Shown: positions 45,283-54,013 of the stretch, in pieces
How positions within the stretch are numbered: position 1 is the first letter of the stretch
Layout of the letters: the number at the start of each line of letters is the position of its first letter
Assembly (NCBI RefSeq): GCF_016695175.1
Contig: NZ_CP068023.1
Span: forward strand, 4,006,501 to 4,070,500
Direction of reading: 5' to 3'
Source: Pseudoalteromonas sp. GCY
GTDB taxonomy: Bacteria > Pseudomonadota > Gammaproteobacteria > Enterobacterales > Alteromonadaceae
Length of the DNA stretch: 64,000 bases
Notes under the pieces: generated by a model
Database searches by the model: none
Seen by the model: only the letters and a program-made list of their open reading frames with translations
Told to the model about the DNA's origin: nothing
Position numbers and translations under genes: made by a program

Positions 45283-46530
45283 TTACTCTTTTGTTTTTAT
45301 TGCTCTTTTTTTAACACATTGCAACAGTAAATTACTCCCAGCTTCAACGTCATGCCAGTGACTCCATTCATCTGGCGCATGGCTAACGCCGTTGAGTGAT
45401 GGAATAAATATCAGTCCCGTGGGACACACTTCTGAAAAAAATTGGCTATCGTGACCAGCACCACTTGGCATGATTTGATAATTCAGTGACAAGGCCTCTG
45501 CCTGTTGACTAATGAATTCCACCATCTCAGGTGTGCACTTCATTGGAGACAACCAACTCACCTGCTCGTATTCAAACATTAAATGATGTTTTCGAGCGAT
45601 GGCAGAAAGCGCTTTACGACAGGCAATTTCAAGGTTTTCCATCACCGTTTCGTCCATATCACGCGCAACGATGGTGAAATCCACCTCTCCAGCAATCGTA
45701 TGCGCAAAACCCGGCTTTAATTCTGCCTTACCGACGGTGATCCTCGTGGTGTCCGTGCCGTCCTCTGCAATAATGCGATCTAACTGGTAAGCAAAATCAG
45801 CCAGCCCCATAAAGGCGTCGCTGCGCATTTCCATGGGTGCAGTACCTGCATGATCGGCCTTCCCAATTAATTTAACCATCCATTTAAATACCCCTGAAAT
45901 CCCTTCCACCACACCAATCTGAATGCCTTTTTGATCAAGCACTGGCCCCTGCTCAATATGTAATTCAAAAAAACTATTTATTTGCTCAGGTTCCAGCCTC
46001 GCATTCAGTGCATCCATAGGGTCTAAGCCTTGTGCACGCATAGCATCACTGAGCATACAACCATCCGCATCATGACTTGTGAGCAATTGGTGAGGCGTTA
46101 ATTTTCCGGTGAGCGCTTGTGCCCCGATCATGCCGCCAAAGCGCCCTTCTTCTTCACTGGTGCCGATGACCCAAATGGGCCTATCTAATTGCACATTATG
46201 TTCTTTCAAGACACGAATACACTCAAACCCCGCAATGACGCCCAAAGTTCCATCAAACATGCCACCCGCTGGTACACTGTCGAGATGGGAGCCAATGATC
46301 ACCGCGGGTTTTGCAGCGATATCCGGGCTGGTCATTTCAATAATCACATTGCCAGCGCCATCCATGCGACTCATGAATCCCTCACTTTGTGCGCATTCCA
46401 TCAGCCATTTACGCGCTGCAAAATCCTCATTGCTAAAACCTTGGCGATAAATTCCCTTATCTTCATGGTTATAGCCGAACTCCGCGAGCGCAAATAAGGT
46501 AGACTTAAGACGTTCTAAATTTACTTGCAT
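45283..46530 (-). CDS. N-carbamoyl-L-amino-acid hydrolase/allantoate amidohydrolase family (M20)
   Basis: Dinuclear-metal amidohydrolase of 415 residues that removes the carbamoyl group from N-carbamoyl amino acids, giving amino acid, CO2 and ammonia; allantoate and ureidoglycolate are used by relatives. Metal-site motifs: GSHLDSVP (His82), MFDGTLG (Asp93), TSEEEGRFGG (Glu127-128), ELHIEQGP and SHAPDEWSH near the C-terminus. Dimerisation domain about 210-330 with DHAGTAPMEMRSDA. No signal peptide. It lies first in the minus-strand cluster, 136 bp before the Ig-like gene, and chemically opposes the carbamoyltransferase. Confidence 0.88.
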   Translation of the reverse strand: MQVNLERLKSTLFALAEFGYNHEDKGIYRQGFSNEDFAARKWLMECAQSEGFMSRMDGAGNVIIEMTSPDIAAKPAVIIGSHLDSVPAGGMFDGTLGVIAGFECIRVLKEHNVQLDRPIWVIGTSEEEGRFGGMIGAQALTGKLTPHQLLTSHDADGCMLSDAMRAQGLDPMDALNARLEPEQINSFFELHIEQGPVLDQKGIQIGVVEGISGVFKWMVKLIGKADHAGTAPMEMRSDAFMGLADFAYQLDRIIAEDGTDTTRITVGKAELKPGFAHTIAGEVDFTIVARDMDETVMENLEIACRKALSAIARKHHLMFEYEQVSWLSPMKCTPEMVEFISQQAEALSLNYQIMPSGAGHDSQFFSEVCPTGLIFIPSLNGVSHAPDEWSHWHDVEAGSNLLLQCVKKRAIKTKE

Positions 46531-46759
46531 ACTTTGCTCCTCAACGTTTCAGTCGCACTACTTCCTTGAACCTGAGATCAGATTAGCTATTTTAAACACT
46601 GACGTCCGACTGATGATCTCTTTGCTTTAGCTTAGTTGAAAATTCGCGAATTTCAGCCGCTGTGATATGCTTTTAATAATTGGCTTCTGGTTAACAATGT
46701 TAGCTCAGGTCATCGCGATGCGCTGTCAGTTCAGCACTCCCGGAAATATGAGGATGCCT

Positions 46760-47170
46760 ATGCGTAAAAAAATCCCCTTATTCAATCGTTGTTTTTGGTT
46801 GCATGTTGCTGGCATCGTCTTTGTTGGTCTCGGTTTTATCGGCATGGCACTGCCTGTTATGCCTACCACCATCTTTTTTATTCTCGCTCTCGCTTGCTTT
46901 ACCCGCTCTTCTCCCAAATTAGAAAACTGGCTGCTCACCCACCCAAAATTTGGCCCGAGTCTGGTTGCATGGCGGCAACATCAGGTGATCCCCATAAAAG
47001 GCAAGATTGGCGCTGCGATTGGCATGAGTGTTGGTTTACTGGCTTTGAGCTTTAGTAGCGCGCCTGTTTGGGTAGTGTGGTCTGTCGCGATAACTGAGGC
47101 TGCCGTACTCAGCTATATTTTTACACGTCCATCAGTCATCCCTGTGGATGTAAAACAGCCACACTTATAA
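46760..47170 (+). CDS. inner-membrane protein, DUF454 (YbaN-like)
   Basis: Small membrane protein of 136 residues from ATG 46760 (MRKKIPLFNRCFW), preceded by GAGG; other in-frame ATGs occur at 46748 and 46754, and a longer frame to 46667 is not supported. It carries the DUF454 hallmark GFIGMALPVMPTTIFFILALACFTRSSPKLENWLLTHPKFG (about 21-62) and three or four TM helices. Function unknown for the family. Confidence 0.85.
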   Translation: MRKKIPLFNRCFWLHVAGIVFVGLGFIGMALPVMPTTIFFILALACFTRSSPKLENWLLTHPKFGPSLVAWRQHQVIPIKGKIGAAIGMSVGLLALSFSSAPVWVVWSVAITEAAVLSYIFTRPSVIPVDVKQPHL

Positions 47171-47280
47171 CAAAATATTAGTGGCCAAGCAGGAGGACTG
47201 AGCACTCAGATAGGCTTACAGCTTGAAGGTTTGGAAAGCGAGTACATACCTAGTAGAGAGGCTAAATGCCTCTATACTGA

Positions 47281-47820
47281 TTAGCTAAACGCTTTAAAAG
47301 CATCATCCAGCGGAGTATGCGCGATATGATTCACGTAGTTACTCATGACTTTTTGACTTAGCGCTAAGATAATTTCCAGCAGATTTTGTTTGGTATAACC
47401 CGCTGCAAAAAATGCTTTAGTTTGTGCATCGCTCAACTTGCCACGCTCACGCAGCATTTCAAGTGTTGTGGCACGCAGCACTTCTAGCTTCTCATCGCCA
47501 AGTGGTGCTTGCTCACGCAGCGCTTTGACCAATTCATCACTTACTTTCATTGATTTTGCGATGGCAGAGTGAGCAGGCACGCAGTAGTGACACTCATGTT
47601 CTACATTAATCGCTTGCCACACCACGGTTTTTTCATCGTTATTGAACGAGCTATTTAAAAAAGCCTCATGTAACACTTGGTAACCATGCAGATGCTCGGG
47701 TGATTCTGCCATCACACCATGAAGATTCGGAATACGTCCAAACGCTTGCTGGGACTTCTCAAGTAATGGTTTACCTTTTTGCGGTGCAGATTCTACGGTA
47801 TGGATTGTAAAGTCAGTCAT
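47281..47820 (-). CDS. AhpD-like carboxymuconolactone decarboxylase family protein
   Basis: 179-residue helical protein with the AhpD-type redox motif E-x2-C-x2-C-x3-H: Glu74, Cys77, Cys80, His84 (EHECHYCVPAH). Members act as alkylhydroperoxidases or disulfide reductases in oxidative stress defence. Cytoplasmic, monocistronic. A small stem (AGAGGC/GCCTCT, 47257-47273) follows its stop codon. Confidence 0.9.
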   Translation of the reverse strand: MTDFTIHTVESAPQKGKPLLEKSQQAFGRIPNLHGVMAESPEHLHGYQVLHEAFLNSSFNNDEKTVVWQAINVEHECHYCVPAHSAIAKSMKVSDELVKALREQAPLGDEKLEVLRATTLEMLRERGKLSDAQTKAFFAAGYTKQNLLEIILALSQKVMSNYVNHIAHTPLDDAFKAFS

Positions 47821-48022
47821 CAGTTGCTCCTATTGGTGCATTTTGTGTTGGTATAATCTGAGTTCTAACTAACCTCAGGTTAACTACTCATTGGGTACTA
47901 GACTAACCTTACTTGAATGATCATTCAAATAACTATTCGCTATAGTAAACACAATAACCGTCTAAATTAATATGAAATTTAATTAGCTACTGACTGGTCG
48001 GGTCAAGCCAACAGCGTTGGGA

Positions 48023-48898
48023 TCAAAAGTAAATTTTGTTCTCCGCGTAATCGATAATTAGCTTATCGCCGTTGAAATTACTTAAACCAAGCAGGATAAA
48101 CGGCTCGTCTTTATATCCAAGCACCTCAAACACTGGCATATCCGATAAGTGGCTTTCGGTATTGATGATTTCCTTGCCTCCTAAGCTAAAGCGCAGTGAT
48201 TCTATGGCAACCTTTTTAGTCGCTTGGTCGTTTAACCCGCGGCTGATATCTTCTTCGCCCAGCGTTAATGTTAGTTTATTGGCCAAGTGTGAGTTGATGT
48301 AGTTGGTTGGAGCGCCGGTATCAAGCACGGCGTCCACCTCTTCGCCATTAAAACTTGCTGTCAGCTTGATGAAATTGTTATCTATTTTAAAACTTTCACT
48401 CTCTAAGCCTTGTGTCACGCTATTTGGACAAGCCCCTTGATACAAACTCAGCTCATTATTTTTAAAATCAAACACATTACAATATTGCGACATATATCCA
48501 TGCCCCAAAATTCCAGGCAAGACACCTTCCACATCTAAGCGGGTCATATCTTTAAATACATAAGGAAGTGACTCTGCTGCTAAGTGACCGACGCTGGTGT
48601 GGTCTATCGTTGCCAATACTAGCTCTGAGCTGCCACTTGCGCCTTGCACGTCCATTTTGCTTAGCTTATCTTCTGGCAAGGCAAGTGCTGCTTTCAGATT
48701 AACCGGTAAAATACCAACATTCGCAGCACTATCTAAAATCATAGGATGGGTAACCGTATGGTTAAGCGTTGCCATCACATAGGCATGACCTTTCTCGGTA
48801 TATTTCATCGGTAAGGTTAGCGATTGTGGCGCGGTAGACGCGGTGATCCCACAGCCAACGGTGGTACATGCCAATGCTGATAAAATAATTGCTCTCAT
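48023..48898 (-). CDS. retropepsin-like lipoprotein with two aspartyl-protease lobes
   Basis: 291-residue exported protein. The signal peptide ends in a lipobox-like stretch (ACTTVGC, Cys16), so it is probably a lipoprotein. Lobe 1 (about 30-150) has LDSAANVG in place of D-T/S-G; lobe 2 (about 165-290) has an intact AVLDTGAPTNYIN motif. Two fused retropepsin-like lobes with one degenerate site suggest a single-chain pseudo-dimer. It follows the two-component genes by 66 bp on the same strand and may belong to their regulon. Protease activity is not certain. Confidence 0.78.
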   Translation of the reverse strand: MRAIILSALACTTVGCGITASTAPQSLTLPMKYTEKGHAYVMATLNHTVTHPMILDSAANVGILPVNLKAALALPEDKLSKMDVQGASGSSELVLATIDHTSVGHLAAESLPYVFKDMTRLDVEGVLPGILGHGYMSQYCNVFDFKNNELSLYQGACPNSVTQGLESESFKIDNNFIKLTASFNGEEVDAVLDTGAPTNYINSHLANKLTLTLGEEDISRGLNDQATKKVAIESLRFSLGGKEIINTESHLSDMPVFEVLGYKDEPFILLGLSNFNGDKLIIDYAENKIYF

Positions 48899-48964
48899 AA
48901 TCTTGCTCTCAAACTGTTGATGTCGTTGTTAAGCTAACTATGCCGAGCAATTGTCAAGCAATTA

Positions 48965-50344
48965 TCAAGTTAGTCGAGAAAACCGAAGTGAAAAGCTAGC
49001 GCCTTGATTTTCAGTACTGGTCGCGGTCAATGTCGCGCCCATCAGCTCGGCAAGTTGACGACAAATTGGTAAGCCGAGCCCTAAACTGGATGTATCGTGG
49101 CGCGACCCCTGCGCGCGGTAAAAGCGCTCAAACACCTGCTCGAGTTGATTAGGCGACATACCTTGGCCGCAGTCAGCAACCTTAATCACCAGTTCATTAT
49201 CTTGATAACTGAGCTTTAAGGTCACAACGCCACCATCTGCACCATATTTAAAGGCATTATCTAATAAGTTCACCACTATCTGCCTGACTCTTCCGGCATC
49301 AAGCGTCACGGTCACGCCCTCTTGAATATCTGCATCTAATTTCACGCCTCGCGCTTTGGCCTGTGCTTGGTAACGCACTAAGGTCGATGTTAACAGCTCA
49401 GAGAGATTTACTCGTGTCGATGACAATGTCAGCTGCTTTGACTCGGTTAATGACAACAAACACAGGTCGTCGATAATACGGTTGACGTTGTGAAGTTCTT
49501 GGCTGATCACCGCTAACTGAGCCTTATCCATAGGGACTATACCGTCTTCCATCGCCTCCAAGCGCGAACGAATGCCATTTAGTGGTGTCCGTAGTTCATG
49601 AGATAAGTCGGAATTCATTTGTTTATATTGTTGATGTAAACCTTGTAGCCAAGCCGCTAGATTATTGAAGCTACTGATGATTTCGCCAACTTCATCATGG
49701 CGTTTAAGCGCTAAGCGGGTGTCTAACTCTCCCGACTCTATTGCCTTAAAGCTACGTTTGAGCTGTTTAAGTGGCGACAAAAAGTACCACGAACCCAACC
49801 AAGCAAGTAATGCAGCAATAATCGATAAAATGACCAAAGTAAGCATAAAATCATCCAGCATAGCTTGCTGCAACGCTTCCTTTTCAAACGACCTATCTAG
49901 CAATACCTCAGGTAACCAGAACAGCTCACCATGTGGCGGTAACGCATATTGCGCCTCATTAAATTGCACCACAAACGCTGCAACACCGGGATGATGGATA
50001 GAAAATTGATGACCGAATTTGACATGCTCATAGTCTATGGTGAGATCGGGGTTGAGGATCTTTACATCCGATGTTGAGTTAGCATCTCGCCAAATAAATA
50101 GCTGCTCAGGATAGGTTGATGCTAAAAACGTTAACGTCGCTTCTGGGCTCGCGAAGGTTTTGCCAGCCAATGCTTCTTCCACTAAGTCATCATCGAGCAA
50201 TGAATGACCAAACGTCACCGCACTTTGCTTATTAAATGCTAAAAAAGTGCGCTCGGCTGAGTTTTTAGATAGTTGATAGAAGCTTCCGAGTAGCGCAAAG
50301 GTACAAAGCGCCACGAGTAAGGTAAATTTGGTTTTTAGTTTCAT
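48965..50344 (-). CDS. sensor histidine kinase, BaeS-like
   Basis: Membrane kinase of 459 residues: TM about 7-23, periplasmic sensor about 30-163, TM about 165-188, HAMP about 190-240, H-box SHELRTPLNG with His249, N-box NLLDNAFKYG, G1 ADCGQGMS, F-box and G2 LGLGLPICRQL. The sensor domain is not a named type. It overlaps the regulator gene by 4 nt (ATGA), hence translational coupling. Confidence 0.92.
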   Translation of the reverse strand: MKLKTKFTLLVALCTFALLGSFYQLSKNSAERTFLAFNKQSAVTFGHSLLDDDLVEEALAGKTFASPEATLTFLASTYPEQLFIWRDANSTSDVKILNPDLTIDYEHVKFGHQFSIHHPGVAAFVVQFNEAQYALPPHGELFWLPEVLLDRSFEKEALQQAMLDDFMLTLVILSIIAALLAWLGSWYFLSPLKQLKRSFKAIESGELDTRLALKRHDEVGEIISSFNNLAAWLQGLHQQYKQMNSDLSHELRTPLNGIRSRLEAMEDGIVPMDKAQLAVISQELHNVNRIIDDLCLLSLTESKQLTLSSTRVNLSELLTSTLVRYQAQAKARGVKLDADIQEGVTVTLDAGRVRQIVVNLLDNAFKYGADGGVVTLKLSYQDNELVIKVADCGQGMSPNQLEQVFERFYRAQGSRHDTSSLGLGLPICRQLAELMGATLTATSTENQGASFSLRFSRLT

Positions 50345-51036
50345 GAAGGCACCTTACGCGCGATAAATTGGTAGCCTTGCCCGTAACGAGTGGCGATAAA
50401 CTTGGGCTCAGCCTTACTGTCACCTAGTTTTTTACGCAAGTTAGCCAAGTGAGTATCGACTGCACGATCCGTAATAGGCGCATCACTTCCCCATACTTGT
50501 TCAATTAATTGCGCCCGGCTAAATACTTGTTGCGGCTGCTTGGCTAGAGCCAATAATAATTCAAACTCCACAGCCGTTAACGCTGGCGTTTGCTGTGTTA
50601 CCGTTACGGATTTGCTCTCAAGGTTGATACTTAAGCCATCAAACAACAAAGTGGCACTTTGCTGACCGCGATAGCTACGCTTACATAGTGCCTTTGCTCG
50701 TGAGATCACTTCTCGTGGGCTGTAAGGCTTACATACATAATCGTCCGCACCAAGCTCAAACCCCTCAAGACGATCGGTTTCAGAGACTTTGGCGGTCACC
50801 ATAATGGTAGGAATGTTGCGCGCAACGGCTTCTTTTAGTAGCTCACGACCATCACCGCCGGGTAGCATGACATCTAAAATAGCGAGTTGAAATGTTAGAT
50901 TTTGTAGGGCTCGGTGGGCATCTGGGGCGTTATCGAAATGGACAACCTGCATATCCGCTTGTGCCAGATATAAACGTAAGATCTCGGCACTGCTTGGGTC
51001 ATCTTCTACATATAAAACAGTATATTGGTCAGACAT
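50341..51036 (-). CDS. OmpR/PhoB-family response regulator
   Basis: 231-residue DNA-binding regulator: receiver domain with Asp55 (LAILDVMLPGGDG) and Lys in YVCKPYS, then a winged helix (about 130-228, ending RYGQGYQFIARK). It pairs with the BaeS-like kinase. No clear ribosome site precedes the ATG, so the start or a leaderless mRNA should be considered. Target genes may include the retropepsin-like lipoprotein downstream (inference). Confidence 0.93.
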   Translation of the reverse strand: MSDQYTVLYVEDDPSSAEILRLYLAQADMQVVHFDNAPDAHRALQNLTFQLAILDVMLPGGDGRELLKEAVARNIPTIMVTAKVSETDRLEGFELGADDYVCKPYSPREVISRAKALCKRSYRGQQSATLLFDGLSINLESKSVTVTQQTPALTAVEFELLLALAKQPQQVFSRAQLIEQVWGSDAPITDRAVDTHLANLRKKLGDSKAEPKFIATRYGQGYQFIARKVPS

Positions 51037-51198
51037 GGGGAGGCGCTTTTTGTACTGATTGTAATTATTAGATGGATAATTGTGAAGTACAAAAGTCTTG
51101 GATAATCAGGCAAAAATGTTGGGGGTTAATTGTGCGCGATAGGAAATATCGCTTTTTACCACTTTAGAGCGAGAAGAAACGTCGCAACTTTTGATTTT

Positions 51199-51909
51199 CT
51201 AGTACGGCAACATTTGCTTGACCCTACATACTCTCTTTTCACCTGTACTGCAGTACAAAATATCGCCTTTTGGATTTTCGAATTTTAGGGATTTAGCATT
51301 AGAGAGAAGTGTACTCATATTTGAAATATTGACAGCCAGGTCATCTTTACAACTTTTGTCGCACTCCCCCAGCAAGAATCGGTATTCTTTTTGATATTCA
51401 AATGTTTGCCCCTTCACAGAAAGCGACTTCTCCATTATATCGTTAGAATATTTGATTGCGCCATGCTCAACTTTTAAACCAGTAATTTTCGTAATTGCGC
51501 TCACATACTTATTAATGTTTTGCGCCGGTAATAAAACAAAATAGGGACCAAAGTCTTTCAGCATTTTTTCAATACTATTCTCAAATTTGTTGTATTTCCC
51601 AATAATAGACCAACTTTGCAACCAGCTGTCAGACTGTTCTTTTAATGGATAAACCAACAAGCTTTTAATAGAGCCTAAATTTAAAGCTTGACCATGCTCA
51701 GTATAAATTTCAGGAAATTCATGTCCACTATCTCTGCTCCAGTACCCTAAACACGACTCTGCTTGGTCACCCCGTCCGATTTCTTCGCATAACCTATAAT
51801 AGTGAGGAGTTCTAAAAAGTACCGAGCCATTTTTAAAGCTCTCTAGATGCTCCCTACAGGAAAAAAACTTAATGAGTGAATATGCTGTTTGTTCCTCTAT
51901 ATTTCTCAT
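51199..51909 (-). CDS. unknown protein inserted behind the NrtR-controlled promoter
   Basis: 236 residues, soluble, AT-rich, not recognised with confidence. The N-terminal pattern (LIKFFSCREHLESFKNGSVLFRTPHYYR, about 12-39, then GDQAES) and the later EYQKEYRFLLGE recall DUF2971-like proteins, which are common in mobile and defence islands, but I do not assert membership. It starts 13 nt after the prs remnant, with AGGAG upstream, so it is now read from the NAD-responsive promoter at 52200-52228. In related bacteria the place after prs is held by nadV. Lower GC than its neighbours suggests transfer. Confidence 0.6.
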   Translation of the reverse strand: MRNIEEQTAYSLIKFFSCREHLESFKNGSVLFRTPHYYRLCEEIGRGDQAESCLGYWSRDSGHEFPEIYTEHGQALNLGSIKSLLVYPLKEQSDSWLQSWSIIGKYNKFENSIEKMLKDFGPYFVLLPAQNINKYVSAITKITGLKVEHGAIKYSNDIMEKSLSVKGQTFEYQKEYRFLLGECDKSCKDDLAVNISNMSTLLSNAKSLKFENPKGDILYCSTGEKRVCRVKQMLPY

Positions 51910-51922
51910 AGCCGACCTTCTC

Positions 51923-52165
51923 CTAAACTGACTTTTTTCTTCCCATTAGTATCCGCGCCAAACAAAGTCGCTTCAATGCATCCACCGCCATCAGTAAACG
52001 CATGATATGAGAAGAATTGGTCACTCTGGCTGTGATTTGAACTTTTTCGCAATCACGGAAATCAAATGCCTTGAAACGAATATGCTCTTCCCCACCTGAG
52101 AAGGTAAATGCTTCATATTGAACATCTTTTTTGTTTCCAGAGAATTCATAACTCGTGACTTTCAT
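51923..52165 (-). pseudogene. prs: truncated ribose-phosphate pyrophosphokinase
   Basis: 80-residue frame that matches only the N-terminus of the nadV-linked type of PRPP synthetase: FTFSGGEEHIRFKAF (compare FSDGEV in E. coli Prs), ITARVTNSSHIMRLLMAVDALKRL (compare NDNLMELVVMVDALRR). In an intact enzyme VDALKR is followed by the catalytic PYFPYARQDR region; here the frame ends after CLARILMGRKKSV, so the ATP and ribose-phosphate sites are missing. It has a good promoter, operators and a ribosome site, so the fragment may be translated, but it cannot be an active synthetase. It is divergent from nrtR, as in intact NAD-salvage loci. Confidence 0.8.
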
Positions 52166-52181
52166 AACCTTTCCTTAATAA

Positions 52182-52194
52182 TGTCCCTAAGACA
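52182..52194. promoter_or_regulatory. NrtR operator 1
   Basis: TGTC-CCTAA-GACA, between the -10 of the prs-side promoter and its start codon. Confidence 0.7.
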
Positions 52195-52199
52195 CAAAT

Positions 52200-52228
52200 A
52201 AGGTATCAAACATTTTTTGATCAATCAA
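52200..52228 (-). promoter_or_regulatory. promoter of the prs remnant operon
   Basis: On the minus strand TTGATT (52228-52223), a 17-bp spacer and TACCTT (52205-52200). Operators lie on both sides of it. Confidence 0.6.
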
Positions 52229-52235
52229 CAACTTT

Positions 52236-52250
52236 ATGTCCAAAAGACAT
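52236..52250. promoter_or_regulatory. NrtR operator 2
   Basis: ATGTC-CAAAA-GACAT, same arm and spacer design as the other two copies, 8 bp upstream of the prs-side -35. Confidence 0.75.
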
Positions 52251-52287
52251 TTAATGTTTATTTTTAACATAGGGATATTCAGTATAT

Positions 52288-52316
52288 TTGCCATACTGGC
52301 TACAATTGTTTATTGT
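52288..52316 (+). promoter_or_regulatory. promoter of nrtR
   Basis: TTGCCA (52288-52293), 17-bp spacer, TATTGT (52311-52316). Operator 3 overlaps the -10, as expected for autorepression. Confidence 0.6.
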
Positions 52317-52331
52317 GTCCAAAAGACACAA
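52313..52331. promoter_or_regulatory. NrtR operator 3
   Basis: TTGTGTC-CAAAA-GACACAA, a perfect 7-bp-arm palindrome just before the nrtR start codon. Confidence 0.8.
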
Positions 52332-52343
52332 ACTAAAAATATC

Positions 52344-53045
52344 ATGAACCCTGATTACGATTTAACCCAATACCAAAACCCACTGTTCACGGTAGACAGC
52401 GTGTTATTTACAATTTTGCAGGACAGCTTAAAAGTGCTGCTGGTGAAACGCGCTAACGCTCCCTTTAAAGGCCGCTGGGGATTACCTGGAGGGTTTGTTG
52501 ATGTTGAGCTGGATGACAACACGGATATGAGCGCGCTGCGTAAGATCAAAGAGAAAACCAGTGTTGCCCCACAATACCTAGAACAACTTCAGGCCTTTTC
52601 TGGGATCAACCGTGATCCGCGAGGCTTTAGTGTCACCTTGGTTTATTACGCCTTGATTTCACCTCAGCAAGTGGCAACACAAATAGACTCGGTAGATGAT
52701 GTAAGATGGGTGGATCTTAGCGAGATCCCAGATCTTGCTGTGGCTTTTGATCATAAGCATATTATTGAAAAGGCCAAGGCAAGGCTGCAGCAAAAGGCGT
52801 TATATTCCATGATCCCGGTTTATTGTTTGCCTGATCAATTTACCATTGGACAACTCAAAACCGCCATCGAAGCCATTATCGCCAAACCCATTCAGCGCAA
52901 GAGCTTGGTAAGACGAATTGAAGCCTCAAACATGTTTGAAGCACTGGATGAAAAGGTCAAGTCAGGCGGACGTTTAGCACAGCTCTACAAGCTAAAGCCT
53001 GATGTCGATATCGTGCATTTTGAGCGAAATCTGAGCTTAGGATAA
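52344..53045 (+). CDS. nrtR: NrtR, Nudix-related transcriptional regulator of NAD metabolism
   Basis: Repressor of 233 residues that senses ADP-ribose-type ligands through a Nudix domain and controls NAD salvage genes. The Nudix-like part (about 10-140) keeps GRWGLPGGFVDVE, but the catalytic REUXEE segment reads RKIKEK, so hydrolase activity should be lost, as in most NrtR. The C-terminal winged helix spans about 155-230 (FTIGQLKTAIEAIIAKPIQRKSLVRRIEASNMFE). I start at ATG 52344 (MNPDYDLTQYQNP); an ATG at 52236 in the same frame lies inside operator 2 and would add 36 hydrophobic residues. The usual divergent targets prs-nadV are reduced to a prs fragment. Confidence 0.9.
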   Translation: MNPDYDLTQYQNPLFTVDSVLFTILQDSLKVLLVKRANAPFKGRWGLPGGFVDVELDDNTDMSALRKIKEKTSVAPQYLEQLQAFSGINRDPRGFSVTLVYYALISPQQVATQIDSVDDVRWVDLSEIPDLAVAFDHKHIIEKAKARLQQKALYSMIPVYCLPDQFTIGQLKTAIEAIIAKPIQRKSLVRRIEASNMFEALDEKVKSGGRLAQLYKLKPDVDIVHFERNLSLG

Positions 53046-53066
53046 AATACGGTTGTGCGGTGTTCA

Positions 53067-53924
53067 TTACAGAGCTATCACTGCCCCTTGCAGATAATCA
53101 AGCTCCTGACACCGCATTTGCAGTAACTCAATAAAATCTCTGGTGTAAGTCGGTGGAGTTCGTTGATTTGGCCAAAGCGCGTAGATGTTGCGAGTAAATT
53201 GGCAGTCACCGATATAGCTAAATGCGGTTTGAGATTGCGCTGCCAACGCTGCAATTTCTGTCATCGGCAATACGCCAGCACCGTTAGCCGAGCCTACCAA
53301 TTTACGCACTAAGGTAATATCACCCACATAAGAGACGTGACTAAACTGCGCCAGCAGTGCTCGCCACGCATCGGTTGCAGGCAGTTGCGATGCTTTAAAG
53401 GGCAAAAACAGGATTTGTGTAGTCGCAATTTCCTTGGCGACCACCACTCTTACCGCAATTTGCCCCAGACGCTTTTGATAGACGCTTGAATCATCCAGCT
53501 CCCCAACTCGCACGGTTAAATCAAACCGCTTTTGGCTGAGTAAGGCCACACTATTGGCAGGCTCCACATGCAATTGGATCTCAGGATGCTGGGCCTGAAA
53601 CGATTGCAGCGCATTATACAAAGGACCAATCATTAAGTTTTGCGGGCATAACAGGTGAAAAGTGGACGCTTCTAAAGTTGATAGCGCCTCACTTTGCGCT
53701 TGCAAGGCGAGCAAAGACTCCGCCATTTTATCCACCACCGCCTGACCATGATTCGTTAATGTAAGTCCTCTGGCGCTACGCAGTAAGAGCGGATAACCGA
53801 GTTTCTCTTCCAGCGCTAACATCCGCTTAGATAAGGTCGGCGCGCCTATGCCAAGGTCTTCTGCCGCCTTGGCAAAACTTCCTCGGCGGCTTACCTCAAC
53901 AAAGAGTCGTAAGTCATCTAGCAT
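53067..53924 (-). CDS. LysR-family transcriptional regulator
   Basis: 285 residues: N-terminal HTH (MLDDLRLFVEVSRRGSFAKAAEDLGIGAPTLSKRMLALEEKLG, 1-43) and a type 2 periplasmic-binding-like effector domain (about 90-285). It is divergent from the DUF2798-monooxygenase pair, 89 bp away, and LysR regulators commonly control such neighbours. Effector unknown. Confidence 0.92.
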   Translation of the reverse strand: MLDDLRLFVEVSRRGSFAKAAEDLGIGAPTLSKRMLALEEKLGYPLLLRSARGLTLTNHGQAVVDKMAESLLALQAQSEALSTLEASTFHLLCPQNLMIGPLYNALQSFQAQHPEIQLHVEPANSVALLSQKRFDLTVRVGELDDSSVYQKRLGQIAVRVVVAKEIATTQILFLPFKASQLPATDAWRALLAQFSHVSYVGDITLVRKLVGSANGAGVLPMTEIAALAAQSQTAFSYIGDCQFTRNIYALWPNQRTPPTYTRDFIELLQMRCQELDYLQGAVIAL

Positions 53925-54013
53925 AGTTATCTCCGCAATCTTAGCTTTCCATTTTTGCCATTCTGATCGGCTGGCAATTCCCTACAATCATACCAACAGC
54001 CAGAGGAGGAAAC

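Noticed and set aside
52236..52343. 36-residue hydrophobic extension of NrtR
   Set aside because: It would start inside an operator and upstream of the best promoter; NrtR proteins normally start near MNPDYDL.
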